DNA of 64,000 nucleotides from Tricholoma matsutake (taxonomy: Eukaryota; Basidiomycota; Agaricomycetes; Agaricales; Tricholomataceae), in NCBI GenBank assembly GCA_026075535.2, contig AP026538.1, forward strand, positions 10,974,001 to 11,038,000, in the 5' to 3' direction. Numbering within the stretch: the stretch's first letter is position 1; every line of letters begins with the position of its first letter. Of this stretch, positions 44,695 through 56,178 are shown one piece after another. The notes under the pieces are model-generated. The model saw only the letters and a list, made by a program, of their open reading frames with translations, had not been told where the DNA came from and did no database searches. The position numbers and the translations under genes are program-made.

Positions 44695-45117
44695 TATAAG
44701 GGCAACCTCAGCCTCTAGCAAAGGGAAATCCAAAGTTAAAATTATGCTACATAATACAGGGATTGGGGGCACACCTAGCAAAGGGAAATCCAAAGAGAAA
44801 ACTCTAAAGATCCATTTGCCAGTGCCCAGTATATGTGAAAACTGCAAAAATCAAATAATAACTAAAAATAGAAAAGGCAGAGATAGGCTGATCAAGGCCA
44901 CCGCATGACATAATACCAAGGGGTAGATGTCGGAAGGGTACTCCATCTCTAAATATAAAACTGTCAACATGCACAAATGTGATAGAAAGGGAAATTAGTA
45001 ATAAAATAAGGGAAAAATCATAGAAAATGAAGAATAGAAGGAAACAAGGCGAGAAAAAATATAGGACGAACGTAAAAAATAGGAGAAACATGTGGGACAC
45101 CCTCTAGTCCCCTTACA
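44695..45117 (-). repeat. Gypsy-B 3' LTR
   Basis: 423 bp, TATAAGGGCAACC at the left edge and GTCCCCTTACA at the right. Near-identical to 50252-50673, with differences mainly of CG/CA/TG type (for example AAGGCGAGAAA versus AAGGTGAGAAA). Confidence 0.95.
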
Positions 45118-45128
45118 TCACCCCCCCT

Positions 45129-48100
45129 CTAAGATGCATCGCCCCGATGCATTCGAAATTGCATATGACCAAAGTCACTGACTTGAATGCGACATGGTGC
45201 AGCAGTGTGCCATTGGTGGAACTCCTTGACCAACCGAGGGGCATTCACATTGGACTCCTCAACCCATGAGTTCTCCTCATACCCATAACCCTTCCAGTGT
45301 ACCAAATACTGGAGCTTCCCTCGACGTAACCAGCTGTCCAAGATTGACTCGACTTCATACTGGGGTTCTCCCTCCATGACTGTAGGTGGCAGTGGTGGTC
45401 ATGAACGGCGTCCTGGAAAAGGATCTGAGGGAGCTGGAAGGAGTTTCACAATGTGGAAGACTGGGTGAAGTCTAGACATGGAGGCTGGGAGGCGTAGACG
45501 ATAGGCATGCATTCCAATGCACTTGACAATGGGGAAAGGTCCCAGGAAGCGATGGGAGAGTTTTTTGGATGGACGGGTAGTGGAGATGTCACTGGAGTCA
45601 AGATAAACTCGATCACCAACCTTGTACTGTGGTGTTGGAGAGTGGCGTTGATTGTAGAAATGTGCCATGTCGTCCTTTGCCTTCACTTCCTCCAAACTGT
45701 CCCTCATGCATTCCATGAACTCATTCACTGTCTCAATATGTGAGGGGGCTTGGTGAGGTTCAAATCCTATGCATGGATGCCGTCCAGTGTCCAAGAAGAA
45801 GGGGGTTTGTTGAGTGGAAGCATGGACATGATTGTTGTATCTGAACTTGGCCAGGGGAAGGAGATTGTCCCAATTGTCCTGGCGTTCATTGACGAAGACA
45901 CGGATGTACTGCTCCAACTCCTGGTTGACTTGTTCAGTCTGGCCATCAGTTTGTGGGTGATAAGCGGTCGAAGCGAGGAGTTTGATACCCAGAAGTCGGT
46001 ACAGCTCACGAGTGAACTCTGCTACAAACTGAGGGCCACAGTCGGAAAGGAAGGCGCCAGGGAGTCCATGTAATTTCCAGACATGGTGAAGATAGAGGTG
46101 GGTGGCACCCAGGGCACTGACAGTGGTGTGAGTGGGAATGAAGTGAGCGCGTTTCCCTGCGGAATCAACTGTGCACATCACTGCATCAAACCCGTTCGAC
46201 TCTGGCAACTCCACCACAAAGTCAACACTGACAACATCCCAACGACTTTCTGGGACAGGGAGAGGGTGTAGCTCACCAATGGGTTTGTGACGAGGAATCT
46301 TGGTGCATAGGCAAAGGTCACAAGTATGACAATACTGACCAATGAGCCGTGACATCTGTGGCCACCAATAATTCCATGAGGTGAGCTCCAAGGTCTTCCA
46401 ATGTCCAGGGTGACCAGCAATCCATGAGTCATGGTGTTGGGATATGATACGTTGATGAAGGTCTGGGTCGTTGGGTATGTAGATGTGATCCCAGAAATAC
46501 AACAAGTCCTCCTTTTCAGCCCACTCTGCCACATGTAAGGAGAGGGTAGATCCCTTCCTCAGTTCCTTAACACAACAGATGTTACGTAGGATGTCCCGCT
46601 CCTCGCCCTGGGGTGCAATACCTTCCAATGCCTGGATTGTAAACAGATTTGGCTGCAACAACACAATGTCTTGATTGTCATCACCACCATCCCTGTGATC
46701 CGCACGTCGGGAGAGGGCATCGGTCTTCCCCATGCTGCGACCTGGATGGTGGTGCAAGGAGAAGTCAAACCTGGATAGATATAGGGACCAACAAGCTTGA
46801 CAACGGTTCAATTTCTTGGCCATCATAAAGTACTCGAGATTCTTGTGATCCATCCAAATTTCCACCTTGTGTCGGGCACCCTCGAGGAAGTGTCGCCACT
46901 CCTCAAGCGCACGCATTATCGCCAACATCTCCTTGTCATGGATCTCATAGTTTCATTCCACAGCACTAAGGCTTTTGGAGTAGAACGCAACAGGATGCCA
47001 CTTCTGGTCCTCTGGAGACTGCTGAGACAACACGGCACCTGTTGCAAAGTCAGAACTGTCGGCTTCTACACGAAAAGGGTGCGAATCATCAGCAAAGGTA
47101 AGGATGGGAGCGGAAGTGACCATCTCTTTAAGCTTTTTGAACACCTCCTGCTGTGCATTGTCTCACTGCCATGCCTCCTTGCCAGTCAAGTCAAACAGTG
47201 GTCGTGCGTGATGTGAGAAATCCTTGATAAAACGCTGGTAGAAATTGATGAAGCCTAAAAAGAACTGCACCTCTTTCTTGTTTGTGGGCGTTGGCCATGC
47301 CGTGACCCTATTCACCTTGACCGGATTTATCTCTACCTGGCCCTCTGAGATAATCAGGCCGAGGTACTCGATCTTGGTCTTCTCAAACTTGCACTTGTCC
47401 TGGCGAAGGTAGAGTTTGTACTGTTGAAGTTGGTCCAAGATGAGGTGCATAATGTGATGATGCTCTTCCACTGTGTGAGTGAAGATGAGGATATCATCAA
47501 GGTAGATACAGACAACACCCTCAAGGATGAGGTCATGGAAGATGTCGTTCATCATGGTCTGGAAGGTGGCAGGACTATTAGTAAGGCCAAAGAACATGAC
47601 GAGCAGTTCAAAAGACCATGGTTGGTATGAAAGGCTGCCTTCCACTCATCTCCCTCCTTTATCCTCACATTATTGTAACCCCAACAGACGTTGAGTTTGG
47701 TGAAGTATCGCGCTCCACAGAGTTGGTTCACAAGTTCGGAGATGAGAGGTAGCAGGTAGTGATTTTTGACCGTGATGTTGTTGAGCCTTCTATAGTCTTG
47801 AACTGGACAAAGTGAGCCATCCTTCTTCTTGACAAAGAAAAAGGGAGAGGCCATAGGCGATTTGGATGGTCAAATATGTCCAGAGGTTAGGTGTTTGTTG
47901 ATGAATTGGTCGAGCTGTCGCTGTTCCTCAGGAGAAAGAGGATAGACCTTGCAGGAGGAAGGGGTTACACCGGGGATGAGTTCAATGGCGTGATCCCACG
48001 GCTTGCATGCAGGGAGAGAATCGAATGATTCCTTGGAGAACACGTCCTCGAACTCATGAAGATGAGGGAGTAAGGAGTCAGTAGAGGATTTAGCAGTATT

Positions 48101-49044
48101 GTTTTTGTGGAAGGCCTCAGCAAGGCACTGGGATATGTTCGATGTAGCACACACCTCATGGGATGGACAAATCACAGTGTAGAAAATCCGATCCCCTTCC
48201 TCAACTTCCTCTGCTTCCTCCTCCTCATCATCTGAGTCTGGTATCAGATCAGGAACCCCCTCCAACTCCACATCAGGCAGAGGTAGGGGTCCAGCATGAC
48301 ACTTCTGAGTGCGTCGTACTGAGGCCCTTTGTCCACGGCGCTCTTGTCTGGCTTCCATGAAACAGGTGCAACAGCTGGATGGACATCGGCTCATGGTGAC
48401 CTCCCCAGTATGCCAGTTAACATCTGGGTTATGGTCTCAAAGCCACGGATAGCCCAAAATCACCTTCTGCTTCCCTAACTGAGTGACAGCAAAAAGTGTA
48501 CACTCACTATGATCTTTGTAATGGAGGACCAGGTCCACAACCTCTCGGATGGCACCAGCTTCATTTGGGGATCCATCCACATTGTAAACAGGTATCAGAT
48601 GCGAGAGCGAGCGAGTATTCAGGCAATGTTGTTGGGCAAGGTCAGCGTCAATGAAGAGACCAGTAGCACCAGAGTCTAGGAGTGCAGAGACACCAAGTAT
48701 CTGTCCAGTGTCGTTAGTCTGTAGTTTGATCGCCAGGTTCAAGGAGTGTGCAGAGAGAGTGGATGCAACAATATATTTGTGTGGTAGTTTGCGCTCCCAT
48801 GATTTAATTTTGGGGTGTGAGGTAGAGGTTGAGAGAGGAGGGGCAGGTACGTCTTCACCCGACTTCGAAGGTTCAGAGAGGGGAATAGTCATGAAATCAG
48901 ATTCATTCTCTGGGGATTCAACTGACACAACTTCAAAGTTGTTATGGACAGGCAACGAGGGCATACAATTCACTCGCTGCGAATAGAAAAATCCTGCTCC
49001 TCTACACCCTCTAATTTGACCTCCTCTGCGACCTGACCCTTTGC
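45129..49044 (-). pseudogene. Gypsy-B pol with chromodomain
   Basis: Protease ALLDSGATGLFIDADL (about 48660). RT has [53 protein letters not shown] and the catalytic YLDDILIF (about 47500). RNase H has FRVEADSSDFATGAVLS. Integrase has AGHPGHWKTLELTSW, CHTCDLC, SVDFVVELPES, LSDCGPQFVAEF (Cys where Arg is usual, a C-to-T change) and YHPQTDGQTEQVNQELEQYI. The GPY-like region has RFLGPFPIVKCIG. The chromodomain is LQYLVHWKGYGYEENSWVEE (about 45300), with a stop at 45129. Lesions: TGA at 47870-47872 in GHI-PSKSP, frameshifts near 47600 and 46930, and a TGA near 48420. Confidence 0.93.
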
Positions 49045-50220
49045 TTACTTGAGATCTACAAGCGCCAACAGGTCCTGGAGGAGTTCATCTCGCCCCTTGG
49101 GGGTGAGCATGCGGATATCCTGATGATGGGGGCACACTCCAGCCATATGTCCAGTTTCCCCACAGTGGTAGCAGAGGTTTAACCTGCGTGTGCGGCTACA
49201 GGCTGCATCGACATCCATTGGTACCGGAACATTGACGGCCAGTGCAGGAGTTTGACGGATGGGAATAGGGTTGCATTGGGGAAGGGTTCGATTGAAGATG
49301 TGGGATGTAGGAGTGGTAGTTAGAGCCTGGAATGCAGCATTGAACACCGCATTTGTGAGTCGGTTCTCATCACAGAGGGAAGCAGCTTCATACCAAGCAT
49401 AGATATCATTGTCCGCTGGACATCCTTCCAACATCTGGGCAATCTGGTCCTGAATCTCCCGGTTGAGGCCTCGTCGGAACTTCACCACCACTGGTAGCCC
49501 ACCCCCATATCCTGCCATGTCCACCAAGTCCTTAAACTCATCGATATAATCATCCATGGATCGACATGCCTGGTGGTATGAGGATGACTCGAGTCATGTC
49601 ACTGCTTGGTGGTGCTCATTGAGGGGACAAAAGTGGCATACGAACTCTGCTCAAAAGTCACCCCAAGTGGAGAAAGGTAGGGAACTGAGTTCTTTGGTTT
49701 GTCGCAGAATATGGTCCACGTAGAGATAGGCACGCTCAGATTTCATGTATGTGAAGGCCCAATAAATTTTTGCAGCTTCATTGACGAATTGATGCGACTG
49801 GAGACTGATATACAACTCACAGGAGTTAAGGAATGCACGTCCCTGCGCACGTGCACCATTAAATTCGGCGGGGGGGGACGGTTTGATCTGGGTGCACTCC
49901 TTGGGCACGTTTGGCGATGCATCGTTGTTGGGCACGCTTGGAGTCATAATGGGGGAAATATTAGTCGTGGAGCTGGTCTGAAGTGTTCTGACGAAGTTTT
50001 CAATCGTAGATTTAAGTGAATCAATTTGTGCGCATATTCCGGTAACGTCGCTTTCAAGTGCATCAAGGCGCTCTGATGCATCCATAGCGCTAGGGGGCAC
50101 ACTTGGCGAAAATGGTGGCATAATAAAGGCGAGACTATCTGGAATGGTGTGGAGGGACTCTGTGGAGCTTTGGGAAGCGTCGTCCAGTCCGTACCTGCCT
50201 ATCTTGGGCAGTGCATTCAC
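49045..50220 (-). pseudogene. Gypsy-B gag
   Basis: Starts at the ATG at 50220 (MNALPKIGRYGLDDA). A heptad-like segment SERLDALESDVTGICAQIDS suggests a short coiled coil. The Gag core has PPAEFNGARAQGRAFLNSCE, MKSERAYLYVDHIL, SMDDYIDEFKDLVDMAGYG and VVKFRRGLNREIQDQIAQML. The zinc knuckle is CYHCGETGHMAGVC. It ends ALVDLK-stop at 49045. Two internal TGA codons lie at 49651-49653 (WGDF-AEF) and 49594-49596 (AVT-LES), both at places where Arg is natural. Restoring them is not needed to recognise the family. The pol frame overlaps in the -1 register. Confidence 0.9.
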
Positions 50221-50237
50221 GATTTTCGGGCCTTAGG

Positions 50238-50251
50238 GGAGAGTTTTCTAC
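50238..50251 (-). promoter_or_regulatory. Gypsy-B primer-binding site, self-priming type
   Basis: Adjacent to the LTR, the minus strand reads GTAGAAAACTCTCC. The 10 nt AGAAAACTCT (50249-50240) are the exact reverse complement of the LTR segment at 50361-50352. No tRNA-end match is visible. Confidence 0.6.
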
Positions 50252-50673
50252 CATAAGGGCAACCTCAGCTCTAGCAAAGGGAAATCCAAAGTTAAAATTA
50301 TGCTACATAATACAGGGATTGGGGGCGCACCTAGCAAAGGGAAATCCGAAGAGAAAACTCTAAAGATCCCTTTGCCAGTGCCCAGTATATGTGAAAACTG
50401 CAAAAATCAAATAATAACTAAAAATAGAAAAGGTGGAGATAGGCTGATCAAGGCCGCTGCATGACGTAATACCAAGGGGTAGATGTTGGAAGGGTACTCC
50501 GTCTCTAAATATAAAACTGTCAACATGCACAAATGTGATAGAAAGGGAAATTAGTAATAAAATAAGGGAAAAATCATAGAAAATGAAGAATAGAAGGAAA
50601 CAAGGTGAGAAAAAATATAGGACGAACATAAAAAATAGGAGAAACACGTGGGACACCCTCTAGTCCCCTTACA
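50252..50673 (-). repeat. Gypsy-B 5' LTR
   Basis: 422 bp. On the minus strand a TATA-like CATATACT lies about 29 nt before AGAGTTTTCT (50361-50352), which pairs with the primer-binding site. Confidence 0.94.
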
Positions 50674-52970
50674 GTCACTGCCTTCTCGTCGAATATATGC
50701 ACATGGATCCAATGTCAAGCGTTGATAATCATGATTTTTGAGTTTCCCATCAAGTTCATTGTTCCATTCATGTCCAGCTTGCTTTAATCCATATAATGGT
50801 TTGACCAGCTTACAAACTCGGTCTGTTCCATCTTCATATCCTTCAGGTTGCCACATGTAGATAGTTTCATGTAATGTGCCATTGAGATATGCACCTTTGA
50901 CATCCATTTGTTGCAATTTAAGGTTTTGCATTGGTACTAAAGCCAGAATTGCATGCAGAGTGTCCATTCTAACCACAGGCAAAAATGTTTCCATATAATC
51001 GTACTCTGGATGCTGCACGCATCCTTTGGCCATGAGTCTTGCTCTGTACCTGATTACTTTTCCTTCTTTGTCACACTTCTTGATGAATACCCATTTATTA
51101 GTGATTGGGATTGCATCAGGCGGTTTTTCAACAAATTCCCAAGTCCCCTTCTCTTTTAGTAAGTTGAGTTCAGCTTGGATGGCATTTTCCCATTCTGGCC
51201 AATCGGGGGAATTCTTGGCGTCTTTGAGGCTCATCATCTCGTCTCCAGCAATTATTGCATAAACTTCTTCCATTGTAAGAAAGTTGTTTTCCTTTTCTTC
51301 TACTGAATAAGGATCTTGAAGGTTTCTATAATTGATACGAATTCCACGAGTCTTCCATGGAGCATTTATGTCTATATCATCCTCCAATAAATTTCTTTTA
51401 TGCTTTTTGCTGCCAGGATCAAGAGTCGGAGTTATATCATCCAAGCCTGTTACACCCATAGGTGGCGCGTCCCCCACAGACTCCCCCTTGCATTGACTAT
51501 CGGGTGTGATGTTGATGCCCTCAGGGATTGGAGTCGATTCTGGGAGTGTCATCTGCTTGAAATTTCTTGAGGTGAGGATGTTGCACATTTCGGCATTATA
51601 ATATTTTATGGCCCCAGCGCCATCATCAAAACCAATGTAAATGCGCCGTTTGGATTTTGCCTGCATTTTTTGATCCACATTTTGTCCCTGTAATAAAATC
51701 CATACAGGTGCCCCAAATTCATGTAAATGAGAGATGTTTGGTCTTTTATTATACCAGCCTTCATATGGTGTAGATCTCGGCAAATGTTTGGTGAATGATC
51801 GATTACGGAGATAAGTGGCATGCAGGACTGCGTATTCCCAGAGAAATTTGGGAAGGTCATTGGCGTTTATCATTGCTCGAGAGAGTTCAACCAGTGTATG
51901 TCGAGAGAGTTCAACCAGTGTATGGTTCATCCGTTCAGCAATACCATTCTGTGAAGGTGAATATGGTGCAGTGTAATGAGTTTCCATACCACGTTCCTTA
52001 CACCAACTTTCCAACTCCTTGTTTATGAATTCTTTCCCATTGTCAATTTGAATACCCTTGAGTCTTCAAATGTGCCAAATAATTTATTACAGCTTGTGTT
52101 GCATCAGATTTCTGCTTGACACATTCGACGGTTGCAAATCTCTTGGCATCGTCCACAAATAACAAGTAGTATTGATTGCCATTGATCGATCAGATCGTGT
52201 ACTTTCCCCATAAGTCAATATGCATTAATTCACTGGGTTCAGTATTTCTGATCGATGATTTTGGGAACAGTTTGACATGTTGTTTCGCCTCTGTGCATGC
52301 AATGCAATCGGGCTTAGGGGAGTCCTCGTCCACAATAAATCCGTCAACCATTTTTCCATCCAATAATTTTTGAAGCCTGGTATATCCAACATGTCCAAAG
52401 CGTTGATGCCATGTTTCCCATGTAGGTAGTGTATCATTTCCGACAAATGTTTGATGAGGTTGGATTTTATTGCATTGTGTGGGAGGTCTTATAACCATCT
52501 TCATGCGATATAGATGTTTGCATATTTTTGTTCCTTGCGCTACCGGCATTTCATCTTTTGTGATGAGTGTGATTATTCCATTCCCACCATTGTAGCATCC
52601 GCCAGCTGCATCCCATCGCCCCAAGGAAATTAAATTACTTTGTGTTCCAGGCACATGAAGAACATTCTGCAAACGCAGAATATATTCAGTGCCATTGCAT
52701 GTTGATTTTAATTCAACAGTTCCACACCCTGAAATTAATGCTTCTTTACCACCTACACCTGTTATGGAAATATTCCTCATAGGTGTGTAATTGGTAAATG
52801 CTTCTCTTTGATGTGTAACGTGAGATGTTGTTGCCATGTCTGCTAACCAATCATAATAGATCAATTGCTCATCATTCGCATCAGCGTTACAAGCATCATA
52901 GGTATCAAAGTTGTCCTGCTCTTCATTTGCTTGGAACATAATATATTCTTCTGCCACATTTGTTTCTTCT
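50674..52970 (-). pseudogene. Copia-2 protease, integrase and RT N-terminal half
   Basis: Protease region near 52860 reads DWLADMATTSHVTH (Asp kept, motif DMA instead of DSG). A GAG-pre-integrase zinc finger follows with HQRFGHVGYTRLQ and CIACTEAKQH. Integrase has HIDLWGKYTI, a TGA at 52190-52192 before SINGNQYYLLFVDD, then IDNGKEFINKELESW after a frameshift near 52060, and YSPSQNGIAERMN with the catalytic Glu. A 24-bp tandem duplication at about 51884-51931 repeats HTLVELSR. RT has WENAIQAELNLLKEKGTWEF, ITNKWVFIKKCDKEGKVIRY, QQMDVKGAYLNGTLHETIYM and LVKPLYGLKQAG. It is cut by Gypsy-B at 50674. Confidence 0.93.
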
Positions 52971-54043
52971 GCATCCTTCTTTTTCTTCTTTGCCTTGTCC
53001 TTTACCTTCTTCTTACTCCAGCATTTATCTTCTTGATGTCCGATCTTTCCACAGTTCCCACATTTGTTCCCTTCAAATTTACAGCATTTGGTTGTCCAGT
53101 GTCCGGCACATTTACAATGATCGCAATAAGGCCATAAGGAGGATTTTTGATCAGAGATTCAATCTTCTAAGGATTTACTAGCACTGTTGGCATTCTGGGT
53201 TTTCACCAGATTTATGCTCCCTATAGTACCATTTTTATTATTCCCATTATTAGATCTGGTCAACCGTATCTTGTATTCCTCCCATAACAGTCCAATAAAT
53301 GTGTCAGAGGTTAAGCACCATTTAGGGTCAGGATCATTTGGATCATTGGCGTTCCCATTATAAGGTTCAACATAGGTATGCCACGATGAAGGTAAGGACA
53401 CAGATATGATCGCTTTAAAGCACGTGTCAGAGACATGAAATTCCTCGTTAGGAAATCTGTTGATGCAGTTGCGATATGATTTGAGAACATCCAGATGTTT
53501 TAGGAGGTTGTCAGCATCGAGTAATTTGGTCTCGTATAATAGGCATTGAATATGATTAACAGTTTGATGTGCCTTATTTTCATGAGTTACCGAGAGTGCA
53601 GAGTACATTTCTTTTGCAGAGTTTTTGGACCCGATGTGGTTCATTTGTGAGGAGGTGATGTTATGAATAATAATTTGTTGCGCCCAAGAGTCGTTCTTGT
53701 ACCAGTTGTGTGCACCTTCGGGATCGATACTCTCGTTAGGGCGTTTGACATCCCCTCTAACATACCCAGTAATATCACAATTGAAAAATACCCTCTTCAT
53801 TCTCTCTTTCCATTCGTGCCAGTTCTCGTCCGTTAAGTGGTTGTGATCAGCAATTCTGTTTATGCTCGAATATTCTTTGGTACAAATTAGTTTGATAGAT
53901 GGTAAATCTTCATCTTCATTGAGTTCTCCAGTGAGTGCATTGGTACTGCTGTGATAGACCCTTTTTGTATGTTTAGGAGGCATATAATATTCTTCCTCTT
54001 GTTGTTGTTCCCCTTGCTCCTCGACATCAGGAGTATTTGTCAT
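52971..54043 (-). pseudogene. Copia-2 gag
   Basis: Starts at the ATG at 54043, 44 bp after the 5' LTR. It has an acidic N-terminus, then the copia Gag core: LTDENWHEWKERMKRVFFN, WAQQIIIHNITSSQMNHIG, VNHIQCLLYETKLLDADNL and VSLPSSWHTYVEPYNG. Two zinc knuckles follow, CDHCKCAGHWTTKC and CGNCGKIGHQEDKC, then a Lys-rich stretch. A TGA at 53159-53161 (KSLED-ISDQ) lies just before the knuckles. The same frame runs on into protease, so the parent made one Gag-Pol polyprotein. Confidence 0.92.
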
Positions 54044-54074
54044 AGTAGTAATTGTTGCCTAGAAAAATCTGCCA

Positions 54075-54086
54075 GGGCCCATAACC
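54075..54086 (-). promoter_or_regulatory. Copia-2 primer-binding site (half tRNA-iMet type)
   Basis: GGTTATGGGCCC on the minus strand directly follows the 5' LTR, complementary to the initiator tRNA-Met anticodon stem-loop. The same site lies at 19395. Confidence 0.8.
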
Positions 54087-54296
54087 TATTGGAAATCAGG
54101 CTGGGAAATGAACAGAGAAGAGATAATTCTCTTAGAGACAAGTGGGGGAAACGAGACAAGAAACTTATTATTATTTCTCCTATACTATGGCTGTATGTAA
54201 CTGTGCTATAAATAGAACACACATCAAAACAGCCACTCTATTAATAATATCCGGCATGCGGCCTCAGACCATGGGCTTGGATTGCCTATCCCAACA
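54087..54296 (-). repeat. Copia-2 5' LTR, intact (210 bp)
   Basis: TGTTGGGATAGG..TTTCCAATA on the minus strand, followed on the outside by AGGTG. It preserves the sequence TCCTATACTATGGC, the unoccupied form of the Gypsy-A copy 2 insertion site. Confidence 0.94.
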
Positions 54297-54301
54297 AGGT
54301 G

Positions 54302-55564
54302 TCCTGTGTTTCCTCTGATTTAATATTCTATTCTCTTGACCGCTTCTTGAAAGCAGTCGACATCTAGTATGGCTCCGCCATGGACATGGAGTTGTGCACC
54401 CCCAGCAAATCATTGCCGGCAACGGCAACCTCATCATCACGCCACCACACCACTGCCCCACTGCGTAATCTCAAGCTTTCCATCTTGTAACGCTACCCTG
54501 AACTTAGAGAAATTTTCTAGCTTAGGCTCGACTGCCCTGGTCCAAGCTTCCAATAACCATAAACGAGCGGTATGCTCCAACAAAGGATATATCGAGGTTG
54601 GGGTGTGGTTGCCAGGTTTGGATGAGAATACATGGGTATCAGTTTCTTTGTTCAATTTTGTCACTTTTCCTTGGCATTCATCGAGCTTATGATTGCCGAG
54701 GGCGCCACGGTCAGTGGGAGCACTAGATGGGATACCAGGGGTTAGATGTTAAGGTTTCCCTCCATGCTATCAATTTAGTGCTTTGTTTTATCTTTCTTCA
54801 CACAGAATGCAAAGTAGAATTCATCCATAAGCAACAAATGTCACATGACCAGCATGACAATGTCCAAAACAAGAAATTTCTTACAAAATCCATTTCTCCA
54901 TAGCACATAGACACTTTATCCAAAAAGTATTTTCAGGGAAATATTATAAATTAGCTAGTACAGGACATGAGATAGTCAGTTTTATGTAAGAAGACGAAGT
55001 GAAATCAATTTAATCAAAATAACATGTAAACACGTCAATTTCAGCGTGTCACATCACAAAAAAACCTCATACCTTCCTCAAATGCGCCGGTCGCATGGGG
55101 GCTAAGGGGGAGTTATCACTGTCATGGATTGCCAATCTTGCTAAGGGCGTGGCCATCGTGTCCTTCCTGAGACTTTGATAGATGACCTCGAGAAAGCACA
55201 GCTAACTTGAACAAAAAACTGTGCTTCCTTTGACCTCTTCATATTTTAATCTGTTCATATTACTACTCATCTTATAATGGTCTTAAATTTGTTCATAGTT
55301 CCTCATTATATCTCACAATCATTCCACTTGATCTGTAGATAATCTTACTTTTGGAATTCCAAACCCAGTACATATTAGTATTCTAAACCATTTGGTACAT
55401 AGCAGCTTAATAGATATTATAATAGTTCCCTGAAAGCAGAATTTGAAAAGAGGGGGTGGAACGAGTTCAGCAGCTGTTTTGTGGACTTTTCTCCTGTTAT
55501 AGACGAGCGTGTCATGAAAAAGTAGCAGCACGTGACATTTGTTGGTTATGGATGAATTCTACCT
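54302..55564. other. Unassigned DNA right of Copia-2
   Basis: Left part 54302-54760 has plus-strand frames with a natural look (for example GSTALVQASNNHKRAVCSNK and GYIEVGVWLPGLDENTWVSV at about 54525-54650), perhaps a remnant of the locus Copia-2 entered. 54770-55560 is A+T-rich without recognisable content. Confidence 0.35.
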
Positions 55565-55849
55565 TACTGCCATTTGAGGAACTTAGGGCACAGCCATTTT
55601 TTTTTTCTTCAAAATTTGCTGGTTTTTGAGTTCAAAAAGTATTTCGCTTGTAGCTCACTCAATTCTTCATGTATCAATGTAGAACTTACATATTCCTAAC
55701 CAACTTGACATGCCACAACTGCATATACAATAAAGTCCATCAAAAACTCGAATTTGAGTGGCCATGTTTGCACTGCAGGCTTTGAAACATTCCATAACAT
55801 TGTCTTATCACAACTATCCCTACACTATGCCATGAAAACGTCCAGTTAT

Positions 55850-56090
55850 CCCAGTACAAAGGCATTACTCAGCAGATCTAAAGCAGCATGTCATCCATCA
55901 AGCATATACATTTCACAAGTGCTCAAAGGACATCGCGATTGATCTCAACATGCCCTTGCATGTTGTGCAACGTGTCAAGCAGATGTGGGATGAAATTGGG
56001 GAGGTTTGCCAAGATAGAAGGTACATGGGTAGATCACCACTGCTATCTATGCAGGAAACTCAGGTGCGTTATCATACTTCTACTTATGAA
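55850..56090 (+). pseudogene. Transposase N-terminal HTH fragment
   Basis: Plus-strand reading RHYSADLKQHVIHQAYTFHK, CSKDIAIDLNMPLHVVQRVK, QMWDEIGEVCQDRRYMGRSP has the helix-turn-helix form of mariner-type transposase DNA-binding domains known from many mushroom genomes. The text turns non-homologous after PLLSMQETQ, where the element is deleted. The catalytic domain is missing, so only DNA binding could remain. Confidence 0.6.
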
Positions 56091-56178
56091 ACATCAACTG
56101 ATCTGATGAATCTCCCAGTTCATGCTCACGCTACTGGAGCACAGCCCAGATATATATCTGGATGTGATCCAGGAACAA

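Larger units (their letters stand above)
44695..50673 (-). mobile_element. Gypsy-B, full-length chromovirus (5979 bp)
   Basis: Inserted in the Copia-2 RT gene with target duplication GTCAC (44690-44694 and 50674-50678). LTRs of 423 and 422 bp have ends TGTAAGGG..CCCTTATA. The polypurine tract AGAGGGGGGGTGA on the minus strand precedes the 3' LTR. Gag and pol are on the minus strand. It is a different family from Gypsy-A: LTRs unrelated, proteins only distantly similar. Inactive through stops and a frameshift. Confidence 0.96.
37194..54296 (-). mobile_element. Copia-2, Ty1/copia retrotransposon carrying two nested gypsy elements
   Basis: Minus-strand element bounded by AGGTG at 37189-37193 and 54297-54301. 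LTR ends are TGTTGGG..CCAATA. The 5' LTR is 54087-54296; the 3' LTR is 37194-37293 plus 43473-43582, interrupted by Gypsy-A copy 2. Gypsy-B sits in the RT gene. Without the two insertions and their duplications the element is about 4.94 kb, a normal copia size. The gene order on the minus strand is Gag, protease, integrase, RT, RNase H. It is inactive through stops, a frameshift and the insertions. Confidence 0.95.
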
